The position numbers were made by a program, and so were the translations under genes. Below, piece by piece: positions 9,283-17,089 of a stretch of 64,000 bases of DNA (position 1 is its first letter; the number at the start of each line of letters is the position of its first letter). This DNA comes from Dehalococcoidia bacterium. GTDB lineage: Bacteria > Chloroflexota > Dehalococcoidia > Tepidiformales > Tepidiformaceae. The stretch is taken from the NCBI GenBank assembly GCA_022824925.1, contig JAJDYW010000041.1:124001-188000 (forward strand). The letters are read 5' to 3'. The notes below the pieces were generated by a model that searched no databases, was not told the DNA's origin, and saw nothing but the letters and a program-made list of their open reading frames with translations.

Positions 9283-10022
9283 GCAAGCTGAGCGAAGCGC
9301 TCCAGCGCAAGCGGCGGGGCGAAAGCGCCCGCGTGATGGGGTTCGGGACGCGCGCGGCGGCGAAGGACCGCGCGCTGCTGCTGGGGGTGCTGGGCGCCTC
9401 CGCGAGCGAGGCCGCCGAGGCCATCGATGCGGGCGCCGACTTCGTGACCGTGGCCGCGGACGACGCCGAAGCGGCGACCGAGGCGCTGGACGGCCTCGAG
9501 GGGCTGCGGGGCGCGCAGGTGGCGTCGCTGGCGGCCGACGGTGTCGAAGCGCTGGAGGGCGCGGGCGCCGACTTCGTCCTCGCCGACCCGGCAACGGCAG
9601 CGGCGGGCGTCGTCGATAGCGACCTCGGGCTCGTGCTGGAGGTGGACGAGGCGTGGGAGGAGGCGCCCCTGCGGGCGCTCGCGCCCCTCTCGCTCGACGC
9701 CGTGCTCGTGCGGGAGCCGGTGGAGGGCTTCACGGTGGCGCGTCGCATCTCGCTGGCGCGCGTGGCGGCGCTCTGCGGCGCGCCCCTGATCGTGACGGTC
9801 GGGGGCGACGTCACAAGTGCGGACCTGGGGGCGCTGCGGGAGAGCGGCGCGGGAGGCGTGGTTTCCCCCGAGGGCACGTCCACGGGCGAGCTGGCCGCGC
9901 TCATCGAGAAGCTGGAGGCGGTGCCCCTGCGGGCACCGCGCAAGGGCGCCGAGAGCGGGTTTGCGCTGGTGCCCCCGGCGGGATCGGGCGGCGATGACGA
10001 GGAGCTCGAGGACGACGACTAG
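9279..10022 (+). CDS. Putative TIM-barrel protein of unknown function
   Basis: 247-residue protein I cannot assign to a named family. Alternating short hydrophobic strands and Ala-rich helices (ALLLGVLGASASEAAEAI, GADFVTVAAD, GLVLEVDEAW, DAVLVREPV, APLIVTVGGDVTSADLGALRESGAGGVV) look like a beta/alpha barrel of the phosphate-binding or HisA/TrpF type, including a late 'ESGAGGVVSPEG' turn. The C-terminus is a highly acidic tail (GGDDEELEDDD). The GTG start overlaps the amidohydrolase stop (GTGA), and its own 3' end overlaps mutY by 29 nt. Confidence 0.6.
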   Translation: MSKLSEALQRKRRGESARVMGFGTRAAAKDRALLLGVLGASASEAAEAIDAGADFVTVAADDAEAATEALDGLEGLRGAQVASLAADGVEALEGAGADFVLADPATAAAGVVDSDLGLVLEVDEAWEEAPLRALAPLSLDAVLVREPVEGFTVARRISLARVAALCGAPLIVTVGGDVTSADLGALRESGAGGVVSPEGTSTGELAALIEKLEAVPLRAPRKGAESGFALVPPAGSGGDDEELEDDD

Positions 10023-10917
10023 CGGCCCGCCAGCGCCCGACGCGCTTTCGCGGCTGCGGCGGGCGCTAGGGCGCTGGTACCGCGCGAACGGCCGGCACGA
10101 CCTCCCCTGGCGGCTCACCCGGGATCCCTACGCGGTGTTGGTCTCGGAGGTGATGCTGCAGCAGACGCAGGTCGAGCGCGTGCGCCCACGCTACGAGGCG
10201 TGGCTGGAGCGCTGGCCGACGGCGGCGAGCCTGGCGGAGGCCCCGGCGGCGGCAGTCATCCGGGAATGGTCGGGTCTGGGGTACAACCGGCGGGCGGTGA
10301 ACCTGCAGCGGGCCGCGCGCGAAGCGGTCGAGCGCTTCGGGCGCATCCCCCTGGACGAGGCGAAGCTGCGGACGCTGCCGGGGGTGGGACCGTACACGGC
10401 CGCGGCCGTCGCCTGCTTCGCGGGGGGCCGGCGCGCCGCGGCGCTCGACACGAACATCGCGCGGGTGGTGGCGCGCGCCCTGCTGGGGCGGGCCACGGCG
10501 CGGGCACCGTACGGAGCCGAGCTGCGGGAGGCGGCGGAGGCCTGGCTGCCTCGGCGGGGGGGGCGAGCGCACCAGCTGGCGGTGATGGACCTCGGGGCGG
10601 TGGTCTGCCGGGCGGCCTCGCCGGACTGCGACGCCTGTCCGCTGGCGAAGGGGTGCGCGTGGCTGGCGGCAGGGCAGCCGGCCGCGCCGGCGGCAGCGGT
10701 GAAGGGCGGAACGGAGCCGTTCGAGGCGACGGCGCGGTTCGCGCGGGGGCGGATCGTGGCCATGCTGGCGGAGGGCTCGCCGCTGACCGCGAACGCGATC
10801 GCGGCGCGGCTGCCGGAGGCGCACCGGGACGCCTGCGGTCGCTACCTGGAGGCGCTCGCGCGGGACGGCATCGTGGCTCCGCGGGAGGGGCGCTGGGGGC
10901 TGGCAGAGGACGCCTAG
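9994..10917 (+). CDS. mutY: A/G-specific adenine glycosylase MutY
   Basis: 308-residue HhH-GPD DNA glycosylase that removes adenine mispaired with 8-oxoguanine. Seen are the LPWR motif, SEVMLQQTQV with the catalytic Glu, the helix-hairpin-helix LPGVGPYTAAAV, the catalytic Asp in ALDTNIARVVAR, and the [4Fe-4S] ligands C-x6-C-x2-C-x5-C in VCRAASPDCDACPLAKGC. The usual C-terminal NUDIX-like 8-oxoG recognition domain is absent; instead about 60 residues (RIVAMLAEG...DGIVAPREGRWGL) look like a winged helix. ATG 9994 is used because the domain starts soon after and it overlaps the preceding gene. It ends 4 nt into the convergent queA gene. Confidence 0.9.
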   Translation: MTRSSRTTTSGPPAPDALSRLRRALGRWYRANGRHDLPWRLTRDPYAVLVSEVMLQQTQVERVRPRYEAWLERWPTAASLAEAPAAAVIREWSGLGYNRRAVNLQRAAREAVERFGRIPLDEAKLRTLPGVGPYTAAAVACFAGGRRAAALDTNIARVVARALLGRATARAPYGAELREAAEAWLPRRGGRAHQLAVMDLGAVVCRAASPDCDACPLAKGCAWLAAGQPAAPAAAVKGGTEPFEATARFARGRIVAMLAEGSPLTANAIAARLPEAHRDACGRYLEALARDGIVAPREGRWGLAEDA

Positions 10918-11927
10918 GGCAGGATGAGCATCGCGTCGCCGAAGCTGTAGAAGCGGTAGCGCTCGCGGACGGCCTCGGCATAGGCCGCACGCATCAGCTC
11001 GTGCCCGGCGAAAGCGGAGACGAGCATGAGCAGCGTCGAGCGGGGCAGGTGGAAGTTCGTGAGGAGCGCATCGACGGCCCGGAACTCGTGGCCGGGGCGG
11101 ATGAAGAGGGCGGTCTCGCCCTCGGCGTCGCCGGCGCTGCCGGCAAGGGCGTGTTCGAGCGTCCGCACGACAGTCGTGCCGGTGGCGACGACGCGGCGGC
11201 CCTCGGCGCGGGCCGCTCGGATGGCGCCGGCGGTGGCGGGCGGGAGTCGATAGCGCTCGGGGGGAAGGACGTGCCGGGAGGGGTCCTCGGTGCGGACGGG
11301 CCTGAACGTCCCCGGCCCGACCTCGAGCGTGAGGAACGCGCGCTCGATGCCGGCCGCGTCGAGCCGCTCGAACAGGGCGGGGGTGAAGTGGAGGCCGGCG
11401 GTGGGGGCGGCGGCGCTGCGGGGCTCGCGCGCGTAGATGGTCTGGTAGCGCTCGGGGTCGCCGTCGTAGCCGTGGATGTACGGCGGGAGGGGGACCGCCC
11501 CGGCGGTGGCGGGGTCGACGGGGCGGTCGAGGGTGACGGTGACGACCTCGTCCTCGCGGCGGACGACGGTCGCGGTAAGGGGGCCGTCGGCGGCTTCGAG
11601 GCGGTACCGGCGGCCGGGGGTGGCGGCGCGCGCGGGGCGGAGGAGCGCATCCCAGGAACCGTCCTCGTGTTCCCGCAGGAGGAGAACCTCGACCTTCCCG
11701 CCGGTGTCGGTGCGGACACCGAGGAGGCGGGCGGCCATGACGCGCGTGTCGTTCAGGACGAGCAGGTCGCCGGGGTCGAGGAGGGCGGGGAGATCGCGCA
11801 CGTGGCGGTGGGCGAGGGCGCCCGTGCCCTTCGAGACGACGAGGAGGCGGGCGGAGTCGCGCGGTTCGACCGGCTGCTGGGCAATCAGCTCGGGCGGCAG
11901 GTCGTAGTCGAAGTCGGAGGTGCGCAC
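10914..11927 (-). CDS. queA: tRNA preQ1(34) S-adenosylmethionine ribosyltransferase-isomerase QueA
   Basis: 337-residue QueA, the enzyme that transfers ribose from S-adenosylmethionine to preQ1 at tRNA position 34 to give epoxyqueuosine. Family features are the N-terminal FDYDLPPELIAQQPVEPRDSARL region, the LNDTRVMAARLLG motif, TAGLHFTPALFERL and the C-terminal NFHLPRSTLLMLVSAFAG stretch. Length is normal. The start is GTG, 6 nt after AATGCT read on the minus strand. Other queuosine genes are not in the window. Confidence 0.96.
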   Translation of the reverse strand: MRTSDFDYDLPPELIAQQPVEPRDSARLLVVSKGTGALAHRHVRDLPALLDPGDLLVLNDTRVMAARLLGVRTDTGGKVEVLLLREHEDGSWDALLRPARAATPGRRYRLEAADGPLTATVVRREDEVVTVTLDRPVDPATAGAVPLPPYIHGYDGDPERYQTIYAREPRSAAAPTAGLHFTPALFERLDAAGIERAFLTLEVGPGTFRPVRTEDPSRHVLPPERYRLPPATAGAIRAARAEGRRVVATGTTVVRTLEHALAGSAGDAEGETALFIRPGHEFRAVDALLTNFHLPRSTLLMLVSAFAGHELMRAAYAEAVRERYRFYSFGDAMLILP

Positions 11928-11987
11928 GCTGGGAGCATTGCGGTTTCCGGGGTCGCGGTCTAGCGTAGGCGGACGGGGAGGCGGGAC

Positions 11988-12374
11988 GTGTCCGAGTTCG
12001 AGCAGGGGGGTCCGCGGGCGCGGTTCGCCGGGATCCGCCAGGACTACGCGCAGGCAGTGCAGGCGGAGGAGGTCTCGATCGAGCAGGGGGCGGTGGCGCA
12101 GCTAGAGGCGGACGCGGTCAGCATGGAGCAGAGCGCCGTGGCCGCCATGCGCGCGGAGCGTGCGACCCTGCGGGACAGCGCGGCGGCGGTCGTGGCGACG
12201 AAGTCGGCGGCGCTGGACCGGACGTACGTGGGCGTGCTCGCCTCGCCGGTGGTGCGGGGCGAGGTGCACACGTGGTTCGACCTGCGCACGGCCTTCGCGG
12301 TGGGGCTGGGGCTGGCGGTGGGGACGTTCGCGCTCAGCCTTGGGCGGGGGCTTCTGCGGAGCCTGCTGCGCTAG
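11988..12374 (+). CDS. Small C-terminally anchored protein with short beta-type repeats
   Basis: 128-residue protein of unknown function. Residues about 20-85 carry short periodic units, each a hydrophobic triplet followed by a small/polar turn (EEVSIEQGAVAQL, EADAVSMEQSAVAAM, RAERATLRDSAAAVVATKSAAL), reminiscent of narrow beta-solenoid repeats. The C-terminus is a predicted membrane helix (TAFAVGLGLAVGTFALSLGRGLL) followed by basic residues, so the repeats would face one side of the membrane as a tail-anchored protein. The GTG start has GGGGAGG about 10 nt upstream. The last 41 nt overlap the convergent rlmN gene. Confidence 0.6.
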   Translation: MSEFEQGGPRARFAGIRQDYAQAVQAEEVSIEQGAVAQLEADAVSMEQSAVAAMRAERATLRDSAAAVVATKSAALDRTYVGVLASPVVRGEVHTWFDLRTAFAVGLGLAVGTFALSLGRGLLRSLLR

Positions 12375-13422
12375 CGGCGTCGCTGTCAGTGCGGAGCTGG
12401 CCGCAGGCGGCGGCGATCTCCGCGCCCTTCTCGATTCGCACGGTAGCGTTCACCCCGGCCTCGGTGAGGATGCGGCGGAAGTCGCGCACGCGGTGCCGCG
12501 AGGGGGCGGCGAAGGGGCCGGCGGTGGGGTTGAGGGGGATGAGGTTGACGTGCATCCCGGCCCCGCGGAGGAGCCGCCCGAGCGCGTGCGCCTGCTCGGG
12601 GGCATCGTTCACGCCCTCGATCAGGGCGTACTCGATGGAGACGCGGCGGCCGGTCGCGCGGAAGTAGCGGCGGCCGGCTTCGAGGAGCTCGCGCACGGAG
12701 TTGGGGCGGGCCGTGGGGACGAGGCGGCGGCGAAGGGCGTCGTCGGGGGCGTGCAGGGAGATGGCGAGGCCGACCTGCAGGTCTTCCCCCGCGAGCCGGT
12801 CGATGGCGCGCGGAATGCCCACGGTGGAGACGGTCACGGCGCGCTGGGCGAGGCCGAAGGCGCGGGGGTCGGTAAGCAGGCGAACGGCGCGGATGGTCTC
12901 GTCGTAGTTGGCGAGGGGCTCGCCCATGCCCATGAAGACGACATTCGTGACGTGCTCGCTGCGGGGCGCCAGGAGGCGCTGGAAGTGGAGCACCTGGGCC
13001 ACGATGTCCTCGGCGGGGATGTTGCGTTCGAAGCCCATCTGCCCGGTGGCGCAGAAGACGCAGCCCATGGCGCATCCCGCCTGCGTCGAGACGCAGACGG
13101 TCGAGCGGGGGTGGCGGTCGGCCTGCGGATACTGCATGAGCACCGTCTCGACGGTGGCGCCGCCGGGCAGGGCGAGCAGCGCCTTCGTGGTCTCGCCGTC
13201 GTCGCTGGCGACCTCGCGCAGGACGGCCGGGGACTCCAGCGCGAGGCCTCCCTCCCGCATCCGATCGCGCAGCTCGCCGGGGAGCTGGGTGATGGCATCG
13301 AGGGAGTCGAGGCCGCGGCGGTAGAGGCCCTGCAGGACCTGGTCGGCGCGGTAGCGGGGGGCACCGAGGGCGGTCAGGGTTTCGTCGAGCTCACCGGGCG
13401 AGAGGCGCAGGAGGCTGGTCAT
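12334..13422 (-). CDS. rlmN: Dual-specificity 23S rRNA/tRNA adenine-C2 methyltransferase RlmN
   Basis: 362-residue radical SAM methyltransferase that methylates C2 of A2503 in 23S rRNA and A37 of some tRNAs. The CxxxCxxC cluster motif is in STQAGCAMGCVFCATGQMGF; VVFMGMGEPLANYD and the GIPRAIDRLA region are also family hallmarks, and a C-terminal Cys (AACGQL) can act as the methyl-carrying residue. The N-terminal GAPRYRADQVLQGLYRRGL segment fits. It overlaps the upstream fmt stop by 4 nt (ATGA), so translation is probably coupled. Confidence 0.96.
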   Translation of the reverse strand: MTSLLRLSPGELDETLTALGAPRYRADQVLQGLYRRGLDSLDAITQLPGELRDRMREGGLALESPAVLREVASDDGETTKALLALPGGATVETVLMQYPQADRHPRSTVCVSTQAGCAMGCVFCATGQMGFERNIPAEDIVAQVLHFQRLLAPRSEHVTNVVFMGMGEPLANYDETIRAVRLLTDPRAFGLAQRAVTVSTVGIPRAIDRLAGEDLQVGLAISLHAPDDALRRRLVPTARPNSVRELLEAGRRYFRATGRRVSIEYALIEGVNDAPEQAHALGRLLRGAGMHVNLIPLNPTAGPFAAPSRHRVRDFRRILTEAGVNATVRIEKGAEIAAACGQLRTDSDAASAAGSAEAPAQG

Positions 13423-14366
13423 GCGAGGCCCGCGGACGGTGCGAGGCGGCCCCGCTCGCCGTTCAGGAAGGCTTCCCCGGGGATGCGCCGGGAGCCGCTG
13501 CGCTGGACCTCGTCGAGCACGAGCACGCCCTCACGGAAGGCGACCGCTGGCTTCCCCGCGACCACCGTGATTGCGCCGGGGACGTACCCCTCGCCCGCAT
13601 CGGCCACGTGGGCGCGCCAGACCGCGAGACGGTCGCCGCTGTAGGTCACGAAGGCACCGGGCCAGGGGTCATAGGCGCGGACGGCGCGCTCGGCTTCGAC
13701 GGCGTTCATGTCTGCGCGGAGATGGCCGTCGCCCTTCTCCAAGAGGGGGCAGACGGTGACGGCGGACTCGTCCTGGGGGGTCGCGGAAAGGTCCCCGTCG
13801 AGCCACCCGGGAAGGGTCTCGGCGAGGAGGGCGGCACCCTCCTCCGCGAGTCGCGCCTCGAGGGCGCCCGTTGTGTCGTCGGGGGCGATGGGGAAGGGGC
13901 GGGCGGCGAGGACGGGGCCGGCGTCCATCTCGGGGACGAGCTCCATGATGGAGACGCCCGTCTCCCGGTCGCCCGCGAGGATGGCGGCGGCGACGGGGGA
14001 AGGGCCGCGCCAGCGGGGCAGGAGCGACGGGTGGATGTTAACCACGGGGTGGCGGGGCAGGTCGAGCACGGCGCGGGGGAGGATGCGTCCGTAGGCGGCG
14101 ACGACGATGAGGTCGGGTTCGACGGCGGCGAGCTCGGCGACGGCATCGGGGTGGCGGAGCGACCGCGGCTGGAAGACGGGGATGCCGAGGCGTTCGGCCT
14201 CGACCTTCGCGGCGGGGGCGCGCAGGCGGCCGCCGCGCCCGGCGCGCCGGTCGGGCTGGGTGACGGCGAGACGCACGTCGTAGCCCGCCTCGACGAGCAC
14301 CCGCAAGGCGGGCAGCGCGAAGTCGGGCGAGCCCATGAAGATGGTGCGGACTTCGGACGGGTTCAC
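13419..14366 (-). CDS. fmt: Methionyl-tRNA formyltransferase
   Basis: 315-residue enzyme that formylates initiator Met-tRNA using 10-formyltetrahydrofolate. Visible are the N-terminal IFMGSPDFALPALRVL, the catalytic region with N-x-H-x-S-L-L-P (VVNIHPSLLPRWRGPSP) and the Asp of MELVPEMDAGPVL; the smaller C-terminal tRNA-binding OB-like domain follows. The SLLPRWRG version has Trp where Tyr is common. The start is GTG, overlapping the upstream gene's stop by 4 nt. Length is normal. Confidence 0.95.
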   Translation of the reverse strand: MNPSEVRTIFMGSPDFALPALRVLVEAGYDVRLAVTQPDRRAGRGGRLRAPAAKVEAERLGIPVFQPRSLRHPDAVAELAAVEPDLIVVAAYGRILPRAVLDLPRHPVVNIHPSLLPRWRGPSPVAAAILAGDRETGVSIMELVPEMDAGPVLAARPFPIAPDDTTGALEARLAEEGAALLAETLPGWLDGDLSATPQDESAVTVCPLLEKGDGHLRADMNAVEAERAVRAYDPWPGAFVTYSGDRLAVWRAHVADAGEGYVPGAITVVAGKPAVAFREGVLVLDEVQRSGSRRIPGEAFLNGERGRLAPSAGLA

Positions 14367-15196
14367 CGGGGCGCCAGGAGCACGGTGTCGCCACGAACGG
14401 AGCCGGTGCGGGCGGCGGCGTTCCCCCCGCGCTCGGCGATGGCGAGGAAGCCGCTGGAGTCGAGGTGGCAGGCGAGCGCGCCGGGAGGGGCATCGCTGAA
14501 GGTGCGGACGGTGCGCTCGATGCGGTGGCCGTTTATGTCGAGCGAAAACGCGGGGGGAAGCTGCTCCTTGCGGATGGTGGTGACGAGGTTGCCGTAGCGA
14601 TCGACGTGGACGACGGTTCCCCGCAGGCGGTCGCCCTCGGGGTGGGCGCGGAAGGGCGGCAGGAGGGTCAGGGTGCGGCGGGAGGGGCCGAGCGACTCGT
14701 GGTCGCCGGCGGTGGCGATGCGGGCGGCGGCGGGGGCGAACAGGTCGCGCCCGTGGAAGGTGTCGCTGACGACGTCGAGGCGGGCCCCGGGACTCTCGAT
14801 GGCGCGCACGTCGATCCCGGCCGGGACCGGACCGGAGCCGGGCGCGGAGGGGCGGTCGCCGGGCGGGACGGCGGCGGAGAGGAGCCCGTTGTCGGGTCCG
14901 ACGAGGTAGCGGGCGGCGGCGGGGTCGCCGGGGACGGGGACCTGGACGGCGATCGGAAGGCGTTCGCTCCCGACGCCGGGATCGACGACGGCGAGGACGA
15001 CGGCGGGCGCGGGGAGGAAGGGAAGGGTGGTTTCGAGCAGCCAGGCGCCCTCGTCGATGGCGTAGGGCGAGACCTCGTGCGTGAGGTCGATGAGGGGCGC
15101 GCCGGGGGCGCGAGCGGCGAGGACGGCCTTCACCTGGCCCACGTAGGCATCGTGAAGGCCGAAGTCGGTCAGCAGGAAGATGGGGAGGGGAGTCAT
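14363..15196 (-). CDS. SAM hydroxide adenosyltransferase (DUF62 family)
   Basis: 277-residue member of the DUF62/SAM_adeno_trans family, related to fluorinase and chlorinase; most bacterial members split S-adenosylmethionine with hydroxide to adenosine and methionine. The N-terminal LLTDFGLHDAYVGQVKAVL with the conserved Asp, VVDPGVGSER, VGPDNGLL and DTFHGRDLFAPAAARIA motifs are present, and the C-terminal beta domain contains HVDRYGNLVTTI. Nothing indicates a halide-using variant, but residues near the halide site would need structural alignment. Its ATG overlaps the preceding gene's stop by 1 nt. Confidence 0.9.
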   Translation of the reverse strand: MTPLPIFLLTDFGLHDAYVGQVKAVLAARAPGAPLIDLTHEVSPYAIDEGAWLLETTLPFLPAPAVVLAVVDPGVGSERLPIAVQVPVPGDPAAARYLVGPDNGLLSAAVPPGDRPSAPGSGPVPAGIDVRAIESPGARLDVVSDTFHGRDLFAPAAARIATAGDHESLGPSRRTLTLLPPFRAHPEGDRLRGTVVHVDRYGNLVTTIRKEQLPPAFSLDINGHRIERTVRTFSDAPPGALACHLDSSGFLAIAERGGNAAARTGSVRGDTVLLAPR

Positions 15197-16863
15197 CAGC
15201 CGATGCGCCAGAGATGCACGTTGAGGAAGCGGTCGGCGGGCGTGAAGAGCACGCCGAAGGGCGGCGAGCTCACCGTGGTGGAGCGGACGTAGCGGATATG
15301 GGGATAGGCGAGGATGACGCTCGGCGACTCGCGCTGCCAGAGTTCCTGGAACTGCTGGTAGGAGTCGAGGCGCACGAGCGGATTGGTGGTCGTGCGGCCA
15401 CGCTCGAGGAGGGCGTCGATGATGATGCCGCCGTAGCCGGCCACGTTCCCGCCGGGGTGGGCGGCCTGCGAGCTGTGCCAGGCGAGGTAGGGGTCGGGGT
15501 CGGCGCCCTGGTCCCAGCCCGCGAGGGCGGCGTCGAACGTGCGGGGCGCGATGAAGTCGCGGCTGAGGACGGTGAAGCTGGTACTGGCGACGTTCGCGCG
15601 GATGCCGATCGGTTCGAGCTGGCTGGCAACCTCGCGGGCGAGGGCGAGGTGGCGGGGGTCGTTGTCGGTGCGGATGGTGAGGCGGAACTCGTTGCCCTGG
15701 CGGACGAGGACGCCCGTGGTGGGGCTCTTGTGCCAGCCCGCCTCGGCGAGGAGGGCGACCGCGGCCTCGGGGTCCCCGGGGGGGTTGTCGAGGGACGGGT
15801 CGTACGCCCAGGTCCCGGGGGGGATGGCCGAGGAGGAGGCGGTGGCCAAGCCCAGGAGGGCCGCTTCCACAAGTGCCCCGCGGTCGAGCGCCAGGGACAC
15901 GGCGGAGCGGACGCGGGGGTCGCGGAAGTAGGCGGCCTGGCCATTGTTGAGATAGAAGACGAGGGAGACGGCGCGCTGCAGGTCCTGGTGAGCAAAGCCC
16001 TCGATCGCGGCGAGCTCGTCGAGCTGGTCCCGGGTGAGCGGCTGGCGAAGGAAGACGCCGTCGATCTCGCCCCGTTCGAGGGCGTGCGTCACGGCGGCGA
16101 AGTCGGAGAGGAAGCGGACGGTGAAGACGTCGATGTGAGGACGCCCGAGGTGATAGCGGGGATTGGCGCTCAGGACCGCCTCAAGGTGGTTGACAGACTC
16201 GAGACGGTAGGGGCCGGCGCCAACGGGCCGGGCGTTGAAGGGTGCATCGAAGAGGCCGGCGCCGTCGAGCCCCTGCAGCAGGTGCTCCGGGAGGATGCCC
16301 ACGGTGGCGAAGCGCGCGAGAAAGGAGGCGTTGGCCACGGGCAGGCGGATGATCACGGTGCGCAGGTCGGGAGTGCGCACCTCGACCCCCTGCCAGGCCT
16401 CGCGCAGGTGGGGGTCGCCGCGAAAGTCGGGCGCGACGATCTGCTCGATGGTGAAGGCGACGTCGAGCGAGCGCACGGGAGCGCCGTCGTGCCAGCGGAG
16501 CTCCGGATGGAGGCGGAAGGTGTGAGTTCGTCCGTCCTCGCTGATATCGGGCAGGGGGGCCAGGTCGGGGAGGAGGCGGCCGTCCTCGCCGACGCGCAGG
16601 AGACCCGCGAAGACCAGCCTCGAGAGGTCCTGGTCGACGGGGTTGTCGGCGGCGAAGAGCGGGTTGACGCGCTGCAGGGCGCCGACGACTCCCTCGACGT
16701 AGACGCTCTGGCCGGGGGGGGTGGCAACGGCGGTGGGGGGAGGCGGGGGGTCGCCCTCGGGGAGGCTCAGGAAGACGGCGACCACGACGGCGGCCACGGC
16801 CGCCGCGAAGAGGATCGCCCCGGAGACGAGGGCGCGCCGGGAAGTCGCAACCGCGCGAAGCAT
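15196..16863 (-). CDS. Membrane-anchored peptide ABC substrate-binding protein
   Basis: 555-residue SBP_bac_5 protein. An N-terminal hydrophobic helix (about residues 12-33) follows a short basic stretch, with no lipobox Cys, so it is probably an uncleaved anchor; a Pro-rich linker (DPPPPPT) then leads to the binding domain (VEGVVGALQRVNPLF, LVFAGLLRVGEDGRLLPDLA). No permease or ATPase gene is nearby. Instead it sits inside a housekeeping operon between secG and the SAM hydrolase, touching its downstream neighbour by 1 nt. It may be an orphan binding protein or serve a sensing role; that is inference. Confidence 0.85.
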   Translation of the reverse strand: MLRAVATSRRALVSGAILFAAAVAAVVVAVFLSLPEGDPPPPPTAVATPPGQSVYVEGVVGALQRVNPLFAADNPVDQDLSRLVFAGLLRVGEDGRLLPDLAPLPDISEDGRTHTFRLHPELRWHDGAPVRSLDVAFTIEQIVAPDFRGDPHLREAWQGVEVRTPDLRTVIIRLPVANASFLARFATVGILPEHLLQGLDGAGLFDAPFNARPVGAGPYRLESVNHLEAVLSANPRYHLGRPHIDVFTVRFLSDFAAVTHALERGEIDGVFLRQPLTRDQLDELAAIEGFAHQDLQRAVSLVFYLNNGQAAYFRDPRVRSAVSLALDRGALVEAALLGLATASSSAIPPGTWAYDPSLDNPPGDPEAAVALLAEAGWHKSPTTGVLVRQGNEFRLTIRTDNDPRHLALAREVASQLEPIGIRANVASTSFTVLSRDFIAPRTFDAALAGWDQGADPDPYLAWHSSQAAHPGGNVAGYGGIIIDALLERGRTTTNPLVRLDSYQQFQELWQRESPSVILAYPHIRYVRSTTVSSPPFGVLFTPADRFLNVHLWRIG

Positions 16864-16870
16864 GAGACGG

Positions 16871-17089
16871 TCAGCGCTGTGACTGGACGCTCAGGAACGA
16901 CACGAAGAGGAAGACGATGACCAGGATGATCGTGGCCTGGAAGAGCGTCTTCTCGAGGCCCCGCTTCGTGCGGTAGACGGAATCGCCGGACATGCCGCCG
17001 AGGGCCGCACCGAAGCCCGAGCCCTTGACCTGGAGCAGGACGGCGCCGATGAGCAGCGCGGAGACGATGATCTGGATGGCGTTCAGCAT
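16871..17089 (-). CDS. secG: Preprotein translocase subunit SecG
   Basis: 72-residue SecG, the small auxiliary subunit of the SecYEG protein-export channel. Two membrane helices are visible (about residues 4-20 and 50-68) joined by the conserved cytoplasmic loop GSGFGAALGGMSGDSVYRTKRGLEK, broken here into its GSGFGAALGG and RTKRGLEK halves for recognition. The reading frame continues far upstream, but only this part is coding; the ATG at 17089 overlaps the yvcK stop by 1 nt, which fixes the start. Confidence 0.93.
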   Translation of the reverse strand: MLNAIQIIVSALLIGAVLLQVKGSGFGAALGGMSGDSVYRTKRGLEKTLFQATIILVIVFLFVSFLSVQSQR

